A stretch of DNA of 36,298 bases, taken from IMG/VR virus record IMGVR_UViG_3300024518_003729, positions 1-36,298 of that record; one strand, 5' to 3'. This DNA is from a virus. The translations under genes were made by a program, and so were the position numbers. Each line of letters opens with the position of its first letter. The first letter of the stretch is position 1. The notes under the pieces were generated by a model. The model saw only the letters and a program-made list of their open reading frames with translations, was not told where the DNA came from and searched no databases. This document shows, one piece after another, positions 30,510 through 36,120 of the stretch.

Positions 30510-30872
30510 ATGTCTGAGAGGACCGAAAGCAGAGTCAAAGCAGCCGCAAGGGTTGGGCTTGAGAAGTTCCCCTCTGTACTCCCTAGCACCCGGGCGGACT
30601 GCATCGATATACCTCGGCCTTGCCCCTACGTTTCATGTAGGCACAACCTATACCTTGAAGTCACCACAACGGGCGGAATCAAGCGACTTTGGCCTACCCT
30701 AGAACCGTGCGAAATGTGGGAATCTTGCGCCCTAGATGTAGCCGAATCGGGGGCCCTTAACCTAGAAGAAATAGCCTCTCTAATGAACCTCACACGGGAG
30801 CGAGTTAGACAAGTAGAGATCGGCGCACTTATCCAGGTAAAGGCCTTACTTTCAGAGCATGCCAAGGATTAA
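30510..30872 (+). CDS. sigma factor region 4-like HTH protein with Cys-rich middle
   Basis: 120 residues. The C-terminal third (NLEEIASLMNLTRERVRQVE, 84-103) is a sigma70 region 4 helix-turn-helix with the LTRERVRQ recognition helix that contacts -35 DNA. Before it lie RPCPYVSCRHNLYLEV and EPCEMWESCALDVAESG, a Cys-rich module I have seen in similar sigma-like proteins of deltaproteobacteria and their phages. Region 2 is absent, so it cannot be a complete sigma; it may redirect RNA polymerase to later phage promoters. No strong ribosome site. Overlaps the initiator by 14 bases. Confidence 0.7.
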   Translation: MSERTESRVKAAARVGLEKFPSVLPSTRADCIDIPRPCPYVSCRHNLYLEVTTTGGIKRLWPTLEPCEMWESCALDVAESGALNLEEIASLMNLTRERVRQVEIGALIQVKALLSEHAKD

Positions 30873-31674
30873 AACGACCATATCAGAGGCGGTATTAGCA
30901 GCCCTAAGGGCGGCCGCTAAGCACAAGGGGGTATCGGTCTCCTTCCTAGCTGGGATGCTCATATCAGCCGGTTTAGACAACGTTAATACAAGTGACCCAC
31001 ATGTTAATACAACGTCAATACATATGGGTCACATGTCTGTACAACGTAAAGACATGTGGGTCACATGTACAGACAATGTAAATACAAGTGACCCACTTGT
31101 TAATACGCAAAAAGTAGCGGATAAAGCCGATAATGGGGCGGCTGGCCCCCATGGCCCTACCCCTGGACTAATATATAATAATATACTCAGTACTTCCGGT
31201 TCCGGATCTGGAGATCTGGAGAAACCTAGAGAGAGAGAGAGAGATAAAAAGTTGTGGGTACAACGTCAATACACGGAAAACGGACCGAAACCGGAACCGG
31301 AAACGCGCAAGCTCTCTCTCTCTCTCTCTCGATTTGGGATCGCTTCGCTAGGGGGGAAAGGGGAATCGGACCGGAACCCGGAAGCCAGTATCGCCACGCT
31401 TGAGCTAATCAGCGAAATGAACGCCCTTAGTGGCCGCAATTACCGGCCCGATGCTTGGGTTATGGAGGTAGCCGCGCTACTTGCCAAAGGCTACACACGG
31501 GCCGACCTATTAACCGTCGTTAATTTCCTAGCCGAGGAGTGTCGCGAGTCAGGCAACTGGAAATGGTTTAAACCGGACACCATACTCCGCCCCCGCAACT
31601 TTAAGCGGAACCTCGAAAACGCCTTAGCCCAAACCGCAACCCCAACCAACGAAAGGAGCAACTATTATGAGTGA
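30859..31674 (+). CDS. replication initiator, RHH N-terminus and Phg_2220_C-like C-terminus
   Basis: 271 residues. Residues 1-38 (MPRIKTTISEAVLAALRAAA, GVSVSFLAGMLI) look like a ribbon-helix-helix DNA-binding unit. Residues 38-82 are encoded by the 32-bp iterons and 103-160 by the A/T, GA and CT tracts, so the middle is a linker shaped by DNA needs. Residues 180-255 (EMNALSGRNYRPDAWVMEV, GYTRADLLTVVN, FKPDTILRPRNFKRNLENA) match the conserved C-terminal domain of phage DnaD-like initiators. The helicase loader follows, as lambda O and P. It should bind the iterons and recruit helicase. Confidence 0.78.
   Translation: MPRIKTTISEAVLAALRAAAKHKGVSVSFLAGMLISAGLDNVNTSDPHVNTTSIHMGHMSVQRKDMWVTCTDNVNTSDPLVNTQKVADKADNGAAGPHGPTPGLIYNNILSTSGSGSGDLEKPRERERDKKLWVQRQYTENGPKPEPETRKLSLSLSRFGIASLGGKGESDRNPEASIATLELISEMNALSGRNYRPDAWVMEVAALLAKGYTRADLLTVVNFLAEECRESGNWKWFKPDTILRPRNFKRNLENALAQTATPTNERSNYYE
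30973..31100. repeat. replication origin: four 32-bp iterons with flipping core
   Basis: Four units begin exactly 32 bases apart (about three helical turns). Each has ACAAYGTNAAWACA at 30977, 31009, 31041 and 31073 and a 17-base core ending the unit: ACAAGTGACCCACATGT (30988-31004), ACATATGGGTCACATGT (31020-31036), ACATGTGGGTCACATGT (31052-31068), ACAAGTGACCCACTTGT (31084-31100). The arms ACAWGTG/CACWTGT are palindromic; the centre GACCC is inverted in units 2 and 3. 32 is not a multiple of three, so the peptide differs from unit to unit except first and fourth; selection must act on DNA. Confidence 0.85.
31169..31185. other. A/T-only stretch, probable DNA unwinding element
   Basis: TAATATATAATAATATA, 17 bases with no G or C, 68 bases after the last iteron in an otherwise GC-balanced genome. 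In iteron origins such a stretch is where the strands open for helicase loading. It is translated as part of the initiator linker (LIYNNIL). Confidence 0.65.
31229..31330. repeat. complementary GA and CT tracts flanking an extra half-iteron
   Basis: A (GA)8 tract at 31229-31244 and a (CT)9 tract at 31312-31330 can pair over 67 bases or form triplex DNA. Between them ACAACGTCAATACA (31260-31273) copies the spacer half of an iteron exactly. Both tracts are in the coding frame of the initiator (RERERE and LSLSLS). Confidence 0.75.
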
Positions 31675-31837
31675 AAGCAAAGACAACCTAATCTCAGCGC
31701 TTGAGAGTATCGCCGATCTGTCTAAGGATCTTGGTGAGGGGGCCCCTCCTAGTTTTGCACTAGGGTGGGCCGTTGGGATCGCAAGTATGGCCCTACTTAT
31801 CGAGCGCAACGAACAAAAGGGGAAAGACAGTGAGTAG
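31667..31837 (+). CDS. small hypothetical protein between initiator and loader
   Basis: 56 residues; AAAGGAG nine bases before ATG 31667, an eight-base overlap with the initiator stop and the next GTG inside its end. Sequence: helical N-terminus (DNLISALESIADLSKDLG), then a hydrophobic FALGWAVGIASMALLI that could be a membrane helix or helical hairpin. No family recognised. Tight coupling suggests a role in replication. Confidence 0.6.
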   Translation: MSESKDNLISALESIADLSKDLGEGAPPSFALGWAVGIASMALLIERNEQKGKDSE

Positions 31838-32636
31838 TGAAGACCTAGAATCCCCGGACTGGATAGCCGGCTTACGGCAACGCGTAGACAACGGGGAGAT
31901 AACCATAGCCGATGAATTCGACTTACCCGAATCCCCCACCAATACAGAGAACCGACTTCTCAAGGGGTTCAACGATGATATAACCCGCAGGGGTCTCGGT
32001 CGATACCACGCGGATTTCCTAGATCTCGCAAGTGGCAAGCTCACGGCTAACGCCCTTTGGCATCAATTTACCGTTGCGTGGGCTGCTAGGCGGCCGTGGG
32101 ATTCGTTTCTCCTACTCGGTGGGGAGGGGGTAGGTAAATCGGTCTGCGCCCTGGCGGCTTGCCACTCTGTAGCAATGGCTGATATGGGCTGGGGTTGGAT
32201 TGATGCGGTACAAATCGTTGAATTCTCAGATAGCCGCACATTCGATCGCATAGACGCGCTAAAGCGGGTTCATCTATGCGTAATTGATGAACCCCAAGAT
32301 CTAATACAAGTCGGCGGCAAGTACCTCGCACTACTGAAAGCCGTACTGCGCTATCGCTACCGGTCCGGCGCCCCTACAATCTGCTGTAGCGCCCTAAACA
32401 AGCGCGACCTTTCCAAGAAACTAGGGGCCGATCTAGTCTCTCAATTTGAGGTAGCCATATCATCGGCCGAACCCTCTAACCGCCCCAGCATAGGCGAAAA
32501 GGAACGCGCTATCAGACTACAGGCAACCCAACCCGAGCCCGGGCATCCGGCCTATATGCCTTGGAACAAACAACGTATCGAAGATTTAGAGCATTGGGAG
32601 CGACCGCGGTTAGTACTAGGGGAGGAAACAGAATGA
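31830..32636 (+). CDS. DnaC-like helicase loader
   Basis: 268 residues from GTG 31830 (AAAAGGGG eight bases upstream; a longer upstream frame has no ribosome site). An AAA+ ATPase: Walker A GGEGVGKS (97-104), Walker B LCVIDE (149-154), sensor-like PTICCSALNKRD (182-193) and a following LVSQFEVAI. The N-terminal 80 residues are a separate helical part that could grip the host replicative helicase. Next to the origin-bearing initiator, it should load DnaB-type helicase at 31169. The phage encodes no helicase or polymerase that I can see, so host machinery is used. Confidence 0.78.
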   Translation: MSSEDLESPDWIAGLRQRVDNGEITIADEFDLPESPTNTENRLLKGFNDDITRRGLGRYHADFLDLASGKLTANALWHQFTVAWAARRPWDSFLLLGGEGVGKSVCALAACHSVAMADMGWGWIDAVQIVEFSDSRTFDRIDALKRVHLCVIDEPQDLIQVGGKYLALLKAVLRYRYRSGAPTICCSALNKRDLSKKLGADLVSQFEVAISSAEPSNRPSIGEKERAIRLQATQPEPGHPAYMPWNKQRIEDLEHWERPRLVLGEETE

Positions 32637-33136
32637 GTCATACAAAAATATACAGGGTTCCGGCCGCTGGCCCGGTATCGGAACACTCTAGGTATCCTAA
32701 CTCATGGGGAAGCGCCGCTTATATTTGGGTTTCTTTGTGCAATGCACACTATGGGTTGCCCGGCTGGTCTAGCCTACCTGATATTCAGTTACTATGGGAT
32801 TTGGCTAAACACCCCGCGGTTCCAAGGCATCAACAGATTGCGCTGAAAGCTACTTTTGACATGGTTATGGTTAGGCGTGAAAACCTAGGCGAGGTAATCG
32901 AGGCCTTCGGAATGTTTTATAGAGACTTTCCGCCGGGGGATCATGCTTGTTCCATTCCAGCACAGTCTGAAAACCTTAGGGTTTTATTTCAAGACCCTGA
33001 CTGTTTTGCCGTATGTTGGCAACAAACCACTACATGCAGATATCTTTGGCAAGTACCGTACAACGAGGATTCGAGACCCTACGACTTGGCCAGGGATGAG
33101 GGGCACTGGTTTCTTTTTGACGAGGAAAGCAAATGA
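32633..33136 (+). CDS. hypothetical early protein
   Basis: 167 residues from ATG 32633 (ATGA overlap; GGGAGG upstream). Rich in aromatic residues: YPNSWGSAAYIWVSLCNAHYG, LPDIQLLWDLAKHP, FDMVMVRRENLGEVIEAFGMFYRDFP. The helix pair around MVMVRRENLGEVIEAF is the most structured part. It resembles uncharacterised phage proteins, but I know no function. Confidence 0.6.
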   Translation: MSHTKIYRVPAAGPVSEHSRYPNSWGSAAYIWVSLCNAHYGLPGWSSLPDIQLLWDLAKHPAVPRHQQIALKATFDMVMVRRENLGEVIEAFGMFYRDFPPGDHACSIPAQSENLRVLFQDPDCFAVCWQQTTTCRYLWQVPYNEDSRPYDLARDEGHWFLFDEESK

Positions 33137-33459
33137 GTACGCAACACCTAGCGATCGGGTATGAAATCCCGTTCGCTCTAAACTCGGTTAACGACGTTGA
33201 TCGCATTCACGAGCGGGCAACCCCTACTCAACATATTATTCATCGGTCCGACGAGCATAATTACCCGTGGGGTGTATTTCCTGCTGGGGATGTTCTACAG
33301 CGTTCGTTGCCCCTCGCACGCTTCAAGCGCCTAGAAGACGCGATCGGCTATGCGTCCTACAAGGAGTCAATCAAAATCTACCGGCGCCGCTGCGATACCC
33401 TACGGAAGCGCCTAAACGAGCTTGAACAACTTGAACTATTCGAAGGGGTGCCCGAATGA
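33133..33459 (+). CDS. hypothetical protein with C-terminal coiled coil
   Basis: 108 residues, ATGA-coupled. The N-terminal half is polar with many His and Asp (RIHERATPTQHIIHRSDEHN); the C-terminal half is a basic, then acidic helix (YRRRCDTLRKRLNELEQLELFEG) likely to form a coiled coil. Not recognised. Confidence 0.55.
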   Translation: MSTQHLAIGYEIPFALNSVNDVDRIHERATPTQHIIHRSDEHNYPWGVFPAGDVLQRSLPLARFKRLEDAIGYASYKESIKIYRRRCDTLRKRLNELEQLELFEGVPE

Positions 33460-33563
33460 CTTGCCTAGCGCCGGTCCCTAGTCTGTCAGTCTATGCCGCA
33501 TCCGCTGGCCTTTACGCGCTTGCCACTGTGGTCTGGGCTGTAGTCATATGGGGCGCATCATGA
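33456..33563 (+). CDS. single-span membrane micro-protein
   Basis: 35 residues linked by ATGA overlaps on both sides, with AAGGGG upstream. SVYAASAGLYALATVVWAVV and IWGAS form one long hydrophobic helix after a short TCLAPVPS head. Because both overlaps are perfect and the frame fills the space between two genes, I accept it. Function unknown. Confidence 0.5.
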   Translation: MTCLAPVPSLSVYAASAGLYALATVVWAVVIWGAS

Positions 33564-33796
33564 AAACAAGGCGGCAAACACCTATGCTAGCACGCGCGCA
33601 TTGGGAAGCGGGTTTACTAAAATGCTCGTGCGGGCACCCGTTGCTTGCAGTACCCGAAGGGGAGTTTGCAGATTGGGGGATCTACTTCGCTTGCGGTAAC
33701 TGCTATCGGGTCTATTCGCTCAAGATATGCGATCGCAAGGTCCGGCCCGATCAATTTTACGAGCCCCTTAACACCGTAGTAGCGGATGACCCATGA
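33560..33796 (+). CDS. zinc-ribbon protein
   Basis: 78 residues from ATG 33560. CSCG (about 22-25) and CGNC (about 46-49) with GIYFACGNCYRVYSLK form a typical two-knuckle zinc ribbon, followed by a short tail. Possibly nucleic-acid binding. Its end overlaps the next start. Confidence 0.6.
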   Translation: MKTRRQTPMLARAHWEAGLLKCSCGHPLLAVPEGEFADWGIYFACGNCYRVYSLKICDRKVRPDQFYEPLNTVVADDP

Positions 33797-34092
33797 ATGC
33801 TGGCGATATAGTGGACCGATTGCGAGACTTGGCGGATAGGCTGGGGGAATTAACCGCCCCCGCAAAGTATGACCTAAGCCTGCGAAGGGATGATGGCTGG
33901 GTGATTCTGGATGAACTTAGGCCCGGTGCTATTTTTGAGACAATGCGCGGGATAATGGCTGTCAAGACCGAATACCGAGCCAAGGCCCAATGGTATTGCC
34001 ATCTATTGGCGTCCGGGGAGTTCGCACATTTTGCCGAGGGGGACAAAACCCTTATAAGGGAGTTGACCCCGGTAATTGAGGGTGACCCATGA
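33793..34092 (+). CDS. hypothetical protein
   Basis: 99 residues, ATGA-coupled on both sides. It starts with an amphipathic helix (GDIVDRLRDLADRLGELT); then come mixed strands (GWVILDELRPGAIFETMRG) and a helix with KAQWYCHLLASGEFAHFA. No family recognised. Confidence 0.55.
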   Translation: MNAGDIVDRLRDLADRLGELTAPAKYDLSLRRDDGWVILDELRPGAIFETMRGIMAVKTEYRAKAQWYCHLLASGEFAHFAEGDKTLIRELTPVIEGDP

Positions 34093-34601
34093 AACACGCC
34101 AAAGCATTCAATGTACTTGGGATCGATCCTGGTAGAACGGCCGGGGCTTGCCTACTGCGTTGGGAGGGGAATGATTGCCGCGTAATCATAGCCGAGACGG
34201 TAGGGTCAAATGCTAAGCCTTGCGATGGGTCCTATGCGTTCGGTTTTTTTCAGAATCTCGAGACTCATAAACCGGGATTCTGCGCTACCGAAGATCAGTT
34301 TATACCACCGGGCAAACACTCTAGGGCTATGGCGGTAGGGTCGTTAGTAACGGCCGCCCATGCTGGGGGCTGGCGATACTTGGCCCGATCTAAGGGCTGG
34401 GCAGTAATGGACCCCATATCGCCGGCCCGGTGGCGTAGGGGTATCTACGGGCCGCATAGGGTGCGAAAGCGCGACGAATACAAGGCGGCCGCTATACTAC
34501 AGGTCAAGCTACTTTATGATTTGGAGTTAGGCCACGACTGCGCGGAAGCGGTATTGATTGCAACGTATGCGGCTAGGTCCTTAGCATTAGGGATCCGGTA
34601 A
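34089..34601 (+). CDS. RuvC-like Holliday junction resolvase
   Basis: 170 residues. An RNase-H-fold nuclease that resolves branched DNA before packaging. Acidic sites are in order: Asp13 in GIDPGRTAG, Glu68 in CATEDQF, and HDCAEAVL (His149, Asp150, Glu153) near the C-terminus; this resembles the HxxDA ending of RuvC with small shifts. Length equals that of bacterial RuvC. Context of recombination genes fits. Confidence 0.82.
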   Translation: MKHAKAFNVLGIDPGRTAGACLLRWEGNDCRVIIAETVGSNAKPCDGSYAFGFFQNLETHKPGFCATEDQFIPPGKHSRAMAVGSLVTAAHAGGWRYLARSKGWAVMDPISPARWRRGIYGPHRVRKRDEYKAAAILQVKLLYDLELGHDCAEAVLIATYAARSLALGIR

Positions 34602-34603
34602 CC

Positions 34604-34831
34604 ATGCTGCTACGTGAGATAACGGGGTTAACGGACGCCCAAATGGCAACCGTTGCCACCATACCGCCTCACTTTAGGCTTGCCTACGTAAAGGGGTGCA
34701 AGGGGTCTAGGGCTATGGCCATCAAAGCCTTCTGTCTGGAATGTCTGGGATACGAACGTTCCGCGATTCGCGATTGCCCTTCGGGCGGCTGTGCCCTTTG
34801 GGCTTTCAGACCATACCAACGGAAACGATAA
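34604..34831 (+). CDS. Cys-rich phage protein (FCLECLGY family)
   Basis: 75 residues. The block KAFCLECLGYERSAIRDCPSGGCALWAFRPYQ, with four Cys as CxxC-x10-C-x4-C, is a widespread phage motif of unknown function, probably a zinc site. The N-terminus is helical. It starts two bases after the resolvase stop, so the two are likely co-translated. Confidence 0.65.
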   Translation: MLLREITGLTDAQMATVATIPPHFRLAYVKGCKGSRAMAIKAFCLECLGYERSAIRDCPSGGCALWAFRPYQRKR

Positions 34832-34850
34832 CCAACGGGAGAAACGAAAA

Positions 34851-35198
34851 ATGGGAATCCAGGGTAGCTATGTTTTTTACTGTGATCATTGTGGCCTACT
34901 GGGGGCGCTCTGCGAGCAATCTATGGAGGGGCTTGATTCAGCTTATTTTAAGCTTGTACATATTGGATGGCATATCACGTTAGGGTCCGATGCGGGCCCA
35001 AGGGGGCCGGCCCGCGTCTACTGTACGGACTGTGCCGAGCATTGCCCATGCGAGGAAAAGCCGGAACCAAAGCGCGACGATTCGGTTGATGCCTTGGGGT
35101 ATTTGGCGGAGTGTATCAAGGCGAAGAAAAAGCGACCCTACAAGCCGCCAACCGTTACAACCGTTAGCGCGCCTAAAGCACCGAAGGGGGAAAATTGA
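34851..35198 (+). CDS. zinc-binding protein with basic tail
   Basis: 115 residues; ATG 34851 is used because the leader AACGGGAGAAACGAAAA precedes it, almost the same as before the gene at 2027. YCDHCG (residues 10-15), CTDC and CPC (about 57-65) provide the Cys. The C-terminal part (KAKKKRPYKPPTVTT) is basic and Pro-rich. DDSVDALGYLAECIKA resembles a short helical DxxDA motif but is not a nuclease site that I can defend. Confidence 0.6.
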   Translation: MGIQGSYVFYCDHCGLLGALCEQSMEGLDSAYFKLVHIGWHITLGSDAGPRGPARVYCTDCAEHCPCEEKPEPKRDDSVDALGYLAECIKAKKKRPYKPPTVTTVSAPKAPKGEN

Positions 35199-35623
35199 GA
35201 AACGACCGGCGCGAATTGTTGATTGCCCTTGTTGGCACTATGTTGCTTTGTGTCGCGCTGATACCGGTAGCCAAGGGGTTTAGGGCGGTATACGGGGATT
35301 GTACCTGGAATGTAGTGACTGAGTATTACGGGGATCGGGAGGTACCCGAGATTTATTTAGACGTGCCAAGCGGCTGGCAAGAAATAGGGAAGGAGGGAAA
35401 CGATTGGTATAGCAAGGTCCGGCTATGGGTACATAACCCCGAGTCAACCTATAGGGTAGCCTTGCTAAAGTGTACCCTTAGAGTAGGGGACACGATAACG
35501 CGGTTAACGCGGTTACTTGGTAGCGTGCCACCGAAGCGATCGCTAATGTACCGCCTCAAGTTTAGCCACGGTACGCACCCCGGGGACGTTAAGGTATACC
35601 TCCCGGAATGTGAGATACTGTAA
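35195..35623 (+). CDS. secreted or membrane-anchored beta protein
   Basis: 142 residues from TTG 35195 (TTGA overlap, AGGGGG upstream). N-terminal hydrophobic helix LLIALVGTMLLCVALIPVA (about 8-26) after charged residues, then a beta-rich outside domain with two or three Cys (CTWNVV, LKCTLRVGD, LPECEIL) that looks Ig-like, VRLWVHNPESTYRVALLKC. It may sit in the periplasm and act in superinfection exclusion or host-surface change; that is inference. Confidence 0.55.
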   Translation: MRNDRRELLIALVGTMLLCVALIPVAKGFRAVYGDCTWNVVTEYYGDREVPEIYLDVPSGWQEIGKEGNDWYSKVRLWVHNPESTYRVALLKCTLRVGDTITRLTRLLGSVPPKRSLMYRLKFSHGTHPGDVKVYLPECEIL

Positions 35624-35760
35624 TGCTGTGCCCAGTATGCAACGGCAAAACCAGGGTTATAGACAGCCGGCCCAGTGGCTCTAGGGTTTACAGACGTAGG
35701 CTATGCGAATTAGGCCACAGGACCACAACGCACGAGCTAAGTGATGAATCCACCCTATAG
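35623..35760 (+). CDS. NrdR-type mini zinc ribbon
   Basis: 45 residues by TAATG coupling. The order MLCPVCNGKTRVIDSRPSGS, RVYRRRLC-ELGHRTTTHE closely follows the zinc ribbon of NrdR (CPxC...VIDSR...RRRxCxxxGxRxTTxE), without the ATP-cone. In NrdR this domain contacts DNA upstream of ribonucleotide reductase genes. A phage stand-alone ribbon could mimic or interfere, or serve as general DNA binder. Too short for usual gene callers but well supported. Confidence 0.65.
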   Translation: MLCPVCNGKTRVIDSRPSGSRVYRRRLCELGHRTTTHELSDESTL

Positions 35761-35992
35761 CGAGGCTTGGGAGTTTGTCATTGGTTGTACCCACCTGGCT
35801 AGAGTTACTATAGCTCTGCTAAGGCTGGGGTACCTTGCGTCAATGGCTCGCAAGGCATGGCTGCAAAGGCATCCGCCTAGCGTGTATGTACTAAGTCGGC
35901 GGCCAAGCTTTACCGGAGGCGGTACGGATGCAACGGACTATGGGTGGTTTGTTTGGGGCGATGGTAACCCCGGAAGGCTGAGCGTGATATGA
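35744..35992 (+). CDS. N-terminally truncated DNA methyltransferase-like protein
   Basis: 82 residues from ATG 35744. It begins at motif IV, NPPYSEAWEFV, and goes on with TIALLRLGYLASMARKAW, HPPSVYVLSRRPSFTGGGT, DATDYGWFVWGDG, the C-terminal half of a phage methyltransferase family. The SAM-binding N-terminal half is missing; upstream in the same region lies the NrdR-like gene in another frame. Either a relic, or a partner of a host or separately coded domain. The start overlaps the NrdR-like stop by 17 bases. Confidence 0.7.
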   Translation: MNPPYSEAWEFVIGCTHLARVTIALLRLGYLASMARKAWLQRHPPSVYVLSRRPSFTGGGTDATDYGWFVWGDGNPGRLSVI

Positions 35993-36120
35993 GAGCAATG
36001 GGAGCACAGGGGAAGCGTAAGCAGTGGAGCGACAAAGAGATCGCTATAATGTGCAAGATACTTCGGGAGGAAGGGACGGTGATTAAGTCCATAAGCCGGA
36101 TTAGCCATGCTGTTAAGTGA
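35989..36120 (+). CDS. short DNA-binding-like ORF ended by in-frame TGA; same frame continues to 36279
   Basis: 43 residues (ATGA overlap with the preceding stop): KRKQWSDKEIAIMCKILREEG, then SISRISHAVK. The TGA at 36118-36120 is followed in frame by 52 sense codons to TAG 36277-36279, beginning RTTQHTVVNALRTRGLSASAVA. Read together, W-SDKE...HAVK-x-RTTQHTVVNALRTRGLSA resembles a Myb/GcrA-like helix-turn-helix of about 95 residues. So the TGA is a nonsense change, a read-through site, or a sequence error. TGA serves as normal stop in many other genes here. Confidence 0.5.
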   Translation: MRAMGAQGKRKQWSDKEIAIMCKILREEGTVIKSISRISHAVK

